This document shows, piece by piece, positions 17,085 through 24,834 of a stretch of DNA of 33,899 nucleotides. Source of the stretch: Deltaproteobacteria bacterium (GTDB lineage Bacteria; Desulfobacterota; Desulfobulbia; Desulfobulbales; VMSU01). The stretch spans positions 1 to 33,899 of the forward strand of contig JAJRZN010000240.1 in assembly GCA_024275235.1 (NCBI GenBank), given 5' to 3'. The translations under genes were made by a program, and so were the position numbers. The stretch's first letter is position 1; each line of letters starts with the position of its first letter. The notes below the pieces were generated by a model. It worked only from the letters and a program-made list of their open reading frames with translations. It had not been told where the DNA came from and ran no database searches.

Positions 17085-18086
17085 ATGTCCTTTGTTGATG
17101 AGGCTAAATTTTTTGTTAAGGGTGGTGACGGCGGCCGCGGCTGTTTGAGTTTCCGGCGGGAGAAGTTTGTCCCCAAGGGCGGTCCGGACGGCGGAGACGG
17201 CGGGCATGGCGGCAGCGTTTATCTTGAGGCCAGCCGTAATCTCCTCTCCCTGACTGATTTTCAGTACCGTTCTCATTTTATGGCGGAAAACGGGGTGGCG
17301 GGCATGGGTAAGAAACGCCACGGCCGCAAGGGGGGCGATAAGATTGTCCTGGTACCCCGGGGCTCCTTGATTAAGGATGCCGAGACCGGTGAGCTGTTGG
17401 CGGATTTAATAACCGAAGGCGAGCGTTTTCTCGCTGCCAGCGGCGGGGCGGGAGGGCAGGGCAATGTCCGTTTCGCCACTGCCCATAATCGGGCTCCACG
17501 CCGGGCCACGCCTGGTAAACCTGGCGAAGAACGCTGGCTGAAGGTCGAATTAAAATTATTGGCTGACGTGGGCCTTATCGGTCTGCCCAATGCCGGTAAG
17601 TCCACTCTGCTTTCCAAGCTGTCGGCAGCCCGGCCCCGGATTGCCGCTTACCCCTTTACCACTCTGGAACCTCAGCTTGGTATCCTGAGATTTGAGTATT
17701 CTGATACCCCCTGCGTTATCGCTGATATTCCCGGTCTCATTGAGGGCGCTCATCAAGGGGTTGGGCTGGGCCACACATTTTTGCGCCATATTGAACGAAC
17801 CAAGGTGCTGCTCCATGTTATTGATGCCGCCGCTCTTGATCCCTGGCTGGATTATCAGGTCTTAGAGGAGGAGTTGCGCCTCTATCGAGACGAATTGGCC
17901 AGTCGTCAGCGCTTTATTGTTCTGAATAAGACAGACCTCATTGACGACGAGGAGCAGTTGGCGGAACTGAACAGCCATTTTCAGAAGCAGGGGCTGGATG
18001 TCTTGATGGTCTCGGCCTTAGAGGGCCAGGGGTTGGCGGCATTAAAGGACAAACTGGCTGCCATTATGGCGGTGGCAGAGGAATGA
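17085..18086 (+). CDS. obgE: Obg family GTPase ObgE/CgtA
   Basis: Essential GTPase involved in 50S assembly and stress signalling. The 333 residues contain the glycine-rich Obg fold (MSFVDEAKFFVKGGDGGRGCLSFRREK ... GGPDGGDGGHGG), then the G domain: G1 GLPNAGKSTLL, switch II DIPGLIEGAHQG, G4 NKTDLID and G5 SALEGQGL. The extra C-terminal OCT domain of some homologues is absent, as in many proteobacteria. GGCGGAGAG precedes ATG 17085. The stop overlaps proB by 4 nt (ATGA). Confidence 0.97.
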   Translation: MSFVDEAKFFVKGGDGGRGCLSFRREKFVPKGGPDGGDGGHGGSVYLEASRNLLSLTDFQYRSHFMAENGVAGMGKKRHGRKGGDKIVLVPRGSLIKDAETGELLADLITEGERFLAASGGAGGQGNVRFATAHNRAPRRATPGKPGEERWLKVELKLLADVGLIGLPNAGKSTLLSKLSAARPRIAAYPFTTLEPQLGILRFEYSDTPCVIADIPGLIEGAHQGVGLGHTFLRHIERTKVLLHVIDAAALDPWLDYQVLEEELRLYRDELASRQRFIVLNKTDLIDDEEQLAELNSHFQKQGLDVLMVSALEGQGLAALKDKLAAIMAVAEE

Positions 18087-19237
18087 CCTTTCAACTCGGC
18101 ATTGATGAGGGACTGAACCGGCGGCGTCAGATTTTAGATGGGGCCAGACGTCTCGTGGTAAAGGTGGGGAGCGCTGTCCTCACCACTTCCCAGGGGTTGA
18201 ACCGGTCGGTCATGGAGGAACTGGCTCGTGATCTAACGGCGCTGCGCCAGAGCGGTATGGAGATTATTCTGGTCTCTTCAGGTGCCGTGGCCGCTGGCCG
18301 TAAGGCCCTGGGACTCGGCAACCGGCCCCTGAACATGAAAGAAAAACAGGCCGCCGCCGCCTTTGGCCAGAGCGCTCTGATGCGGGTCTATGAGGATATT
18401 TTTGAGGCCCGGCAGCAAAAGGTGGCCCAGGTTCTGCTTACCCATAATGATCTGGCTAATCGTGACCGCTATCTGAACATCCGCAACACCCTCTTTACCA
18501 TGTTTGACTGGCAGCTTCTGCCGATAATTAATGAGAATGATACGGTCTCCGTCAAGGAGCTGCGCTTTGGTGATAATGATACCCTGGCAGCAATGACCAC
18601 CAACCTCATCGGGGCCGATGTCATGATCTGCCTCACCGATGTTGATGGCCTTTATAATGGTAATCCCGCTCTTGACCCCAGGGCCCAGCTGGTACATACG
18701 GTGGCGCGTGTTGATCAGGAGGTGGAGGATATGGCCGGGCATGTCCACAGCGCTCTCGGTACCGGCGGTATGCGCAGCAAGATTATGGCGGCCCGCATGG
18801 TGGCGGCCAGGGGCGGCAGTTCATTAATATGCTGCGGTCGGGAGGCTGGGATTTTGCGGCGTCTGTTTGCCGGAGAGCCCGTGGGTACCTTCTTTCTGCC
18901 CCAGGATGAAATAATGCACAGCCGTCAGCACTGGATCGCCTATACCCTCCGTCCCAAGGGCTTTCTGGTTCTGGATGAGGGGGCCTGTCAGGCGATCATG
19001 GCCGGGGGCAAGAGTCTGCTGCCCTCCGGTATTATTGAAATCAGAGGGGATTTCGGGATTGGTGATCCGGTGCATTGTTTAGATGGCAATGGCGAGCCTC
19101 TCGCCGCCGGTCTGGTGAATTATGCTGCCCGCCATGTCAGGAAGATTCAGGGGCGGCAGAGTAAAGAAATTAAGGAAATATTGGGCTTTGTTGACAGCGA
19201 AGAGATTATTCATCGTGATAATTTAGTGCTGTTATAG
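18083..19237 (+). CDS. proB: Glutamate 5-kinase
   Basis: First step of proline synthesis: phosphorylates glutamate using ATP. The 384 residues comprise an amino acid kinase domain (RRLVVKVGSAVLT, LVSSGAVAAGR, NENDTVSVKELRFGDNDTLAA, LTDVDGLYNGNP, GTGGMRSKI) and a C-terminal PUA domain (about 285-365, including GEPLAAGLVNYAARHVRKIQG). The PUA domain is usual in the enterobacterial-type enzyme. ATG 18083 overlaps the obgE stop. Proline feedback inhibition is expected for the family. Confidence 0.97.
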   Translation: MTFQLGIDEGLNRRRQILDGARRLVVKVGSAVLTTSQGLNRSVMEELARDLTALRQSGMEIILVSSGAVAAGRKALGLGNRPLNMKEKQAAAAFGQSALMRVYEDIFEARQQKVAQVLLTHNDLANRDRYLNIRNTLFTMFDWQLLPIINENDTVSVKELRFGDNDTLAAMTTNLIGADVMICLTDVDGLYNGNPALDPRAQLVHTVARVDQEVEDMAGHVHSALGTGGMRSKIMAARMVAARGGSSLICCGREAGILRRLFAGEPVGTFFLPQDEIMHSRQHWIAYTLRPKGFLVLDEGACQAIMAGGKSLLPSGIIEIRGDFGIGDPVHCLDGNGEPLAAGLVNYAARHVRKIQGRQSKEIKEILGFVDSEEIIHRDNLVLL

Positions 19238-19270
19238 CGGAAAACAGTCAAAGAACGGGGGATATTTATT

Positions 19271-20527
19271 ATGTCTGTAGAGGAAACCATAAGCCAGATG
19301 GCCCGAGAGGCCAAGCGGGCCGCCAGGGCGGCGGCCTCCATGTCAACCGAGATCAAAAACCGGGTTCTGAACCGGGTGGCCGATGAATTGCGGCAGCAGG
19401 CTGAGGCTGTTCAGCGGGAGAATGAGAAGGATTTAGCCGCCGGCCGGGAAAAGGGACTTTCCAGTGCCATGCTTGACCGCCTGACCCTGTCAGACCGGGT
19501 AATCAACTCTATGATCGATGGTCTGCATGAGGTGGCGGCCCTCGTTGATCCGGTGGGCGAGGTCAGTGAGATGAATAAACGGCCCAGTGGTATTACGGTG
19601 GGCCGCATGCGGATTCCCCTGGGGGTCATTGCCATGATCTACGAGTCGCGGCCCAATGTCACCATTGATGCCGCCGCTCTCTGCCTGAAGGCCGGGAATG
19701 CCGTTATCCTGCGCGGCGGTTCCGAGGCCATCCATTCCAATCTGGCTCTTGCCGGAATTTTACAGGACGCCCTGGCCGCCGAGGGGGCTCCGGCCGCCAT
19801 TATTCAGGTGATTCCCACCACCGACCGGCAGGCGGTTAATGCCCTTTTAACTCAGGAGGCCTGTATAGACTTGATTATTCCCCGCGGTGGTGAGGGGCTT
19901 ATCCGTTTTGTGGCCGAGAATTCCAGAATTCCGGTCTTGAAACATTATAAGGGGGTCTGTCACGCCTTTGTGGATTATAACGCTGATTTTGAGATGGCCG
20001 CGGCGATCATCCTCAACAGTAAAGCCCAGCGGCCGGGAGTTTGTAATGCCCTGGAAACTATGCTGGTGCACAGGGACGCGGCCCCGAAATTTCTGCCCTT
20101 TATAGGCAAACGTCTTGCCGGGGCCGGAGTTACTCTGCGGGGCTGTTCTGAGACTATGGCCCTTTGGCCCGAGACACAGGCCGCTGATGATACAGACTGG
20201 GATCGGGAATATCTGGAGTTGATTCTGGCTGTGAAGGTGGTGGCCGATATTGATGAGGCCATGGATCATATCGCCGCCCACGGCTCTCAGCATACGGAGA
20301 CCATTGTCACCGAGAGCTACACCAATGCCCGGCGCTTTATCCGGGAGGTAGATTCCTCTTCGGTGATGATTAACGCCTCCACCAGATTTGCCGATGGCGG
20401 TCAATACGGCCTCGGGGCCGAGATCGGGATCAGTACCACCAAACTGCATGCCTATGGCCCCATGGGGTTGAAGGAATTGACTACTAAGAAGTTCATTGTT
20501 TATGGCAGCGGTCAGATTCGGCAGTGA
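19271..20527 (+). CDS. proA: Gamma-glutamyl phosphate reductase
   Basis: Second step of proline synthesis: NADPH-dependent reduction of glutamyl-5-phosphate to the semialdehyde. 418 residues, the usual length. The aldehyde dehydrogenase-type nucleophile is C258 in [48 protein letters not shown] is the cofactor-binding region, and the C-terminal [20 protein letters not shown] is diagnostic. ACGGGGGA precedes ATG 19271. It directly follows proB (33-nt gap), as expected for a proBA operon, and nadD begins inside its 3' end. Confidence 0.97.
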   Translation: MSVEETISQMAREAKRAARAAASMSTEIKNRVLNRVADELRQQAEAVQRENEKDLAAGREKGLSSAMLDRLTLSDRVINSMIDGLHEVAALVDPVGEVSEMNKRPSGITVGRMRIPLGVIAMIYESRPNVTIDAAALCLKAGNAVILRGGSEAIHSNLALAGILQDALAAEGAPAAIIQVIPTTDRQAVNALLTQEACIDLIIPRGGEGLIRFVAENSRIPVLKHYKGVCHAFVDYNADFEMAAAIILNSKAQRPGVCNALETMLVHRDAAPKFLPFIGKRLAGAGVTLRGCSETMALWPETQAADDTDWDREYLELILAVKVVADIDEAMDHIAAHGSQHTETIVTESYTNARRFIREVDSSSVMINASTRFADGGQYGLGAEIGISTTKLHAYGPMGLKELTTKKFIVYGSGQIRQ

Positions 20528-21233
20528 GCGGTTCATTCAGAAGCCTGAATCTCGAATCCCGAAGTTTAGAGACTGGGCCAGAGGGGAAAAGGCCGGCATT
20601 CTGGGCGGCACCTTTGACCCGGTACATAACGGTCATTTATCAGCCGCTTTGGGGGTGAAGGAACACTTCGCGCTGGATAAGGTTTTTCTGCTGCCCGCCG
20701 CCCGGCCGCCCCATAAGGCCGGCTGTTTCATAACCCCATTTGGAAAACGGCTGAGCATGCTGGAGCTGGCGGTTGCCGGACTGCCGGGCCTCTCCGTCTG
20801 CAGTCTGGAGGCAGAACGCCCCGGCCCCTCATTCACCATTGATACTCTTCGAGCCCTGCGGCATGACGGTGGGTTTCGGCTTTATTTTATTATCGGCCTT
20901 GATGCCTTTGCCGATATTCATACCTGGAAGGAGTATGCTTCCATCCCTGATGAGGCTCATCTCGTGGTTTTGAGGCGTCCCGGTTGTCTGATCCCGGCGG
21001 ATAAGTATATTACTGAATTTTTTCCGGCCTTCAGCACGGTGGATGACGGTAAAAGCTGGCAGGCGGCGGGAGTGCCAGGGAAAATATATGTGCCGGCCAT
21101 GGCGGCGCTTTCTGTTTCTTCTTCCATGCTTAGAAGGGAGGTGACTGCGGGGCGGGATATCAGCGCTCTGACCCCGGCGGCAGTGGCTGACTATATAGTT
21201 GAAAATCAACTGTATCAAACCCCTGAGGGGTGA
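20502..21233 (+). CDS. nadD: Nicotinate-nucleotide adenylyltransferase
   Basis: Joins ATP and nicotinate mononucleotide to make deamido-NAD. Motifs: [15 protein letters not shown] (nucleotidyltransferase HxGH as HNGH), [21 protein letters not shown] and the C-terminal [11 protein letters not shown] (ISSTxIR-type). From ATG 20502 it has 244 codons including stop, with about 30 extra residues before the conserved core. The start is uncertain: there is no good ribosome site before 20502, it overlaps proA by 26 nt, and no ATG, GTG or TTG lies between it and the core. An ATT at 20598 after AGAGGGGAAAAGG would be the only well-placed alternative. The proA-nadD order is common. Confidence 0.9.
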   Translation: MAAVRFGSERFIQKPESRIPKFRDWARGEKAGILGGTFDPVHNGHLSAALGVKEHFALDKVFLLPAARPPHKAGCFITPFGKRLSMLELAVAGLPGLSVCSLEAERPGPSFTIDTLRALRHDGGFRLYFIIGLDAFADIHTWKEYASIPDEAHLVVLRRPGCLIPADKYITEFFPAFSTVDDGKSWQAAGVPGKIYVPAMAALSVSSSMLRREVTAGRDISALTPAAVADYIVENQLYQTPEG

Positions 21234-21261
21234 ATTGTTAATTCGGAAGGTGAAATCCGGC

Positions 21262-22164
21262 ATGTCTCAAACTCTGCAGGCGCAAAAGCAAAATACGCAA
21301 AATATCTCCCGCTATATCCGTTTTGTAACTTTTGTCGGCCTGATAGTTAATATCCTGTTGACGACGGTGAAATTCTGGGCCGGGATTGTGGGGCACAGTC
21401 AGGCTCTGGTGGCGGATGCTATTCACAGTCTGTCGGATACCATCTCAGATCTGGCAATCATTATCGGTTCTTATTTCTGGTCTAAACCGGCGGATGCGGA
21501 TCATCCTTACGGCCATCGTCGCATTGAGACTATTATTACTCTTTTTGTGGGGTTGATGCTGGTGCTGGCCGCGGTGGGGATTATCCGCCAGGCCTTTTTG
21601 ACCATGCATGGCGGCCGGCATATTCGGCCGGATACAATCACCGCCGGAGTGGCAGCGCTCTCGGTGCTGGTGAAGGAGGCCCTTTACCGCTGGACAAAAC
21701 AGGCGGGAGAAAAATGTCACAGCGGCGCGGTGCTGGCAAATGCCTGGCATCATCGCAGTGACGCCATGAGTTCTATTCCCGCCCTGATTTCTATAGTCGC
21801 CAGTATTGTGCTGCCGGGGATGGCCTACCTGGATCGGTTGGGAGCGGTCGTGGTCGCCCTGTTTATTTTGCAGGCCGCCCACAAGATTATGCTGCCTGGT
21901 TTAAAGGAATTGGTTGATACCAGCGCCGATGATGAGATTTGCAGACAAATCAGAGAAATGGCCATGCAGATGCCGGAGGTTCGTGATATTCACCGCCTGC
22001 GGGCCCGTTTGTCAGGGGCCAGGCTTTATGTCGACCTTCATATGGTGGTGGATGGCGATATTACCGTCCGCAGCGGCCATGAAATAGGCAAAGCGGTTAA
22101 GAATCGCATTATAAACTCTGATCTTCAGGTGGTGGATGTGATAATCCATCTTGAAGCCCAGTAG
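21262..22164 (+). CDS. Cation diffusion facilitator (CDF) divalent metal efflux protein
   Basis: Inner-membrane proton antiporter exporting Zn2+, Fe2+ or a similar ion. ATG 21262 gives 300 residues after GGAAGG; an upstream in-frame start at 21199 lies inside nadD and adds no conserved sequence. About six hydrophobic segments are visible. The metal site is shown by ADAIHSLSDTISD (TM2) and NAWHHRSDAMSS (TM5), with HPYGHRRIE between TM2 and TM3; the C-terminal cytoplasmic domain has HRLRARLSGARLYVDLHMVVD and ends VDVIIHLEAQ. Ion specificity cannot be read with confidence. It is the last gene of the plus-strand run and converges on hisHF with a 7-nt gap. Confidence 0.93.
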   Translation: MSQTLQAQKQNTQNISRYIRFVTFVGLIVNILLTTVKFWAGIVGHSQALVADAIHSLSDTISDLAIIIGSYFWSKPADADHPYGHRRIETIITLFVGLMLVLAAVGIIRQAFLTMHGGRHIRPDTITAGVAALSVLVKEALYRWTKQAGEKCHSGAVLANAWHHRSDAMSSIPALISIVASIVLPGMAYLDRLGAVVVALFILQAAHKIMLPGLKELVDTSADDEICRQIREMAMQMPEVRDIHRLRARLSGARLYVDLHMVVDGDITVRSGHEIGKAVKNRIINSDLQVVDVIIHLEAQ

Positions 22165-22171
22165 CGGTTGT

Positions 22172-23767
22172 TTACTGCTTTCTGATCTCCACCCCATTCC
22201 TGGTCAGATACTCCTTGACCTCGCCAATCGGCACCTCCCGGCGATGGAATATACCGGCGGCCAGGGCGGCCTCAGCCCTGGTGCCGGCAAAGACCTCGGC
22301 AAAATGGGCCGGACATCCCGCGCCGCTGGAGGCGATAACCGGGATACCGACATTATCACGTACCAGGTTAATAAGCTCCAGGTCAAAGCCAATATTAGTG
22401 CCGTCCCGGTCGATACAATTCAGTAATATCTCACCGGCTCCCAGCTTCTCGCAGATCTGAGCCAGGGTCAGGGCGTCTAAGTCACACCCCTCACGACCGC
22501 CCTTCACCGTGCATTGATACCAGCAGTATTCCTCGCCATTGGGGCCGGGCTGAGTAGTCTTTATGACGTGGCGACCCACTGCCTCGGTCTCATTCTTGAC
22601 ATATATTCGTCTCGGATCGACGGAGATGACCACCGCCTGGCTGCCATAACGTGCTGAAATCTGGCTGATGGCGTTATCGTGACGCCCCTGGCGGCGGTAT
22701 TTTTCTGCCGTGTATACGGCATCGCTGCCGATGGAGATTTTGTCGGCCCCGGAACGAAAATATTCTGAGGCCACATCGAGGGCCGAGTAATCACGGCCCT
22801 GGGAATCGGTAAAGTTGCGGATGCCGCCGCCGATGGTCAGCGGTACGAAGACCTGCTCAGAGGTGCGCTTTAAGACCTCTAACATAGGTTGGTCCTTCAG
22901 GGGAAAATCCCGGAACCCGGTGATGTTCAAAAAGGTTATTTCATCGGCCCCTTCATTAAAATAACGGCGGGCGAGTTCCACTGGTTTGCCAAGATTCCTC
23001 ACCTCGCCTTTATCTCGGACATCATATTGGTCGCCTTTGGTGACAATCAGGTCACCGTTGTCATTACTGCGGACATCAAGGCAGGCGATAATTCGTTTGG
23101 CCAGCCTGGTTTCACTGTCGGCGGCTGTGGATTTAGTGTTCAACTCCAGCACCTTGCCGGTGGATAGAAAATTTTGGAGAATTTTGAGTCCGGCGGCTCC
23201 GCTTTTTTCGGGGTGGAATTGAGTGGCGCAGACATTACCCCGGTTTACGGAGCTGATAAACTCCTCTCCGTAACTCGTGGTGGTGAGAATCCAGTCACGG
23301 TTAGCCTCTGTCTCCATGGCCCGATAGGAGTGGACAAAATAGAGCTTTTCGCGCTCGTAATTATCAAAAATAACCGAATCTTTGCGGCGTTGAATACCGT
23401 TCCAGCCGATATGGGGAATGGCAAGCGGGGCAAGACCAAGGTCAAAACGGCCCACGGCGCCGGGGATAATACCCAGCCCCTCGATACCGGGCGACTCCTC
23501 ACTGCCGGAAAAAAGGGTATGGAGCCCGAGGCAGATACCGAGGAAGGGACGATCGGCCAACAGATAGTCCCGCAGGGCATCTATATAACCTAATTCCCGG
23601 AGACGGATCATGGCGCTGCCAAAACTTCCCACTCCGGGAAAAATTAACTTTTCAGCCTGGTTAATATCTCTGGCCGAGGTTGCGTCTTTAATCTCAAAAC
23701 CTAATTTTTTAATGGCGTTACGGACACTTCTGACGTTACCGGCACCATAGTCAAGCAGGGTTATCAT
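22172..23767 (-). CDS. hisHF: Bifunctional imidazole glycerol phosphate synthase HisH-HisF, eukaryote-like
   Basis: One 531-residue protein performs both halves of histidine step 5-6: glutamine amidotransferase (residues 1-205) and cyclase (225-531). The triad is C79 in LGICLGLHTLF with H185 and E187 in QFHPEKSG. Catalytic aspartates are D231 (IIACLDVRSND) and D453 (LNCIDRDG). Normal bacterial HisH and HisF are separate, about 200 and 255 residues. The cyclase half is enlarged and carries segments I know from yeast HIS7 and plant enzymes: GDLIVTKGDQYDVR, VRNLGKPVELA, NITGFRDFPLKD, and an insert (about 352-425) with PGPNGEEYCWYQC and KGGRE. A weak ribosome site precedes ATG 23767. It follows the two-CW gene by 116 nt, with its own likely promoter. 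No other his gene is nearby. Confidence 0.96.
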   Translation of the reverse strand: MITLLDYGAGNVRSVRNAIKKLGFEIKDATSARDINQAEKLIFPGVGSFGSAMIRLRELGYIDALRDYLLADRPFLGICLGLHTLFSGSEESPGIEGLGIIPGAVGRFDLGLAPLAIPHIGWNGIQRRKDSVIFDNYEREKLYFVHSYRAMETEANRDWILTTTSYGEEFISSVNRGNVCATQFHPEKSGAAGLKILQNFLSTGKVLELNTKSTAADSETRLAKRIIACLDVRSNDNGDLIVTKGDQYDVRDKGEVRNLGKPVELARRYFNEGADEITFLNITGFRDFPLKDQPMLEVLKRTSEQVFVPLTIGGGIRNFTDSQGRDYSALDVASEYFRSGADKISIGSDAVYTAEKYRRQGRHDNAISQISARYGSQAVVISVDPRRIYVKNETEAVGRHVIKTTQPGPNGEEYCWYQCTVKGGREGCDLDALTLAQICEKLGAGEILLNCIDRDGTNIGFDLELINLVRDNVGIPVIASSGAGCPAHFAEVFAGTRAEAALAAGIFHRREVPIGEVKEYLTRNGVEIRKQ

Positions 23768-23799
23768 ATATAAATATGGGGGATGTGATTAACGGGAAA

Positions 23800-23818
23800 G
23801 AACTAAGCAGATTAGTTC
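23800..23818 (-). promoter_or_regulatory. Perfect inverted repeat in the hisHF leader
   Basis: GAACTAA-GCAGA-TTAGTTC: 7-bp arms around a 5-nt centre, about 33 nt upstream of the hisHF start and downstream of the candidate promoter. It could be an operator or a leader hairpin. It has no T-run, so it is not an obvious terminator. Confidence 0.4.
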
Positions 23819-23837
23819 GTGGTTGTTTGTTAATGCC

Positions 23838-23866
23838 ATGTTACCTGACCAGGATGAGAAATGCAA
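23838..23866 (-). promoter_or_regulatory. Candidate hisHF promoter
   Basis: On the minus strand TTGCAT (23866-23861), a 17-nt spacer and TAACAT (23843-23838) form a plausible sigma70 promoter about 70 nt before the hisHF start. Four of six bases match the -35 consensus and four of six the -10. Confidence 0.35.
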
Positions 23867-23883
23867 TTATTGAATGACGCTAA

Positions 23884-24603
23884 TTAAGGTAACTGCTCTC
23901 GTTTATGGCGCAGACGGTTGAGGATGGAATCAATACTCTCAAAGACCTCATCCTCTTCCTTTTGTACAAGATTATAAAAATCGCATTGCATGCAGTCTTT
24001 TATCTTGCAGGCAAAAGAACCCTGCACGCAGCCGCCGCAGAGAGTGCCGCTGACGGCCCAGCATACCCGGCCGCCATTTTTGCCGCCGTGCATATCTGAG
24101 GCGGCGGATTCCAGCGCTGCCTGGCATACCCCCTGGCTGCCGACGCGAAGGCCGTTGGGCTCCCGGCCGCAGTGCATGTATTCCCAGCAGTTCAGCCGCG
24201 GCAGGTCGTAGCCCAGAGGGCGCAGGACTTCCGCAAGCCGTTGGTGGGTGATAGGCTTGGACAGCAGATGATCCTCGCTTTTGTTTTTGGCATATCTGGG
24301 CGGCATTTTTCCGCCCCCCAAAATAATAGTATGTTCGGCTGAACCGTTGTGCATGGCGAGAGCCAGGGTTCTGATGGCCAGGTTGTTTTTTTCTTCACTG
24401 GCGTTGGGCGGGGGAAAGACGATGAATACTAAATCAAAGGAGCTGCTGTTATCTAAGGCGTGGCTGATGGCGTCATGGCCCTGTTCATAGTCCATGAAGA
24501 TGCTGATGTTGCGGCTTAAGGGGCTTAGAAGTACCATGAGGGAGGAGGCCTCCACTGTTGATTCATCAATAATTATAATCTTGGGCTCATCCTTGCTGCT
24601 CAT
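23884..24603 (-). CDS. Degenerate receiver domain fused to a two-CW cysteine domain
   Basis: Protein of 239 residues. Residues 7-130 look like a CheY-type receiver: IIIIDES keeps an acidic pair (D13, E14) and LLSKPI keeps the lysine (K116), but the position of the phospho-accepting aspartate reads FIVFPPP, so phosphorylation is unlikely. Residues 137-215 form a 'two-CW' domain known from deltaproteobacteria: CW at 139-140 and 181-182, and nine cysteines in all (139, 145, 160, 181, 189, 192, 199, 204, 207), spaced as in a metal or Fe-S binding module. The function of that domain is not established. An acidic/basic helical tail follows. It is divergent from the MutS-like gene across 231 nt. I infer a redox- or metal-responsive signalling protein that does not need phosphorylation. 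Confidence 0.85.
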   Translation of the reverse strand: MSSKDEPKIIIIDESTVEASSLMVLLSPLSRNISIFMDYEQGHDAISHALDNSSSFDLVFIVFPPPNASEEKNNLAIRTLALAMHNGSAEHTIILGGGKMPPRYAKNKSEDHLLSKPITHQRLAEVLRPLGYDLPRLNCWEYMHCGREPNGLRVGSQGVCQAALESAASDMHGGKNGGRVCWAVSGTLCGGCVQGSFACKIKDCMQCDFYNLVQKEEDEVFESIDSILNRLRHKREQLP

Positions 24604-24755
24604 TGTTTTTCACCATGATGTTGAAAATTGAATTTGTTGTCTTGTTTTGAAAATCAGGGCGCCTGATTGATTATCATAAAGAAGTTGCTGCGTAATTGTA
24701 ACTGTATTTTTGTATCACAAAGTATCAGCTGGGTACAAGTTAAAAATAAGGGATT

Positions 24756-24826
24756 AGCCGCTAATGATTGATCTCACTAACCGCAGGGTGTTCATGGAGC
24801 GCTTACGTTTACTGTAAATAGCGGCT
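24756..24826 (+). promoter_or_regulatory. Long-range inverted repeat before the MutS-like gene
   Basis: AGCCGCTA (24756-24763) and TAGCGGCT (24819-24826) are a perfect 8-bp inverted repeat; the right arm ends 8 nt before the ATG at 24835, where a ribosome site would be. The rest of the 231-nt divergent region (24604-24834) is AT-rich, with no gene and no convincing -35/-10 pair. Confidence 0.3.
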
Positions 24827-24834
24827 GACGGTAG

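Noticed and set aside
22573-22600. TTGACA-like sequence on the plus strand inside hisHF
   Set aside because: It lies within a coding region with no plus-strand gene downstream to serve.
22889-23593. Plus-strand ORFs across hisHF
   Set aside because: They are antisense to a fully conserved gene.
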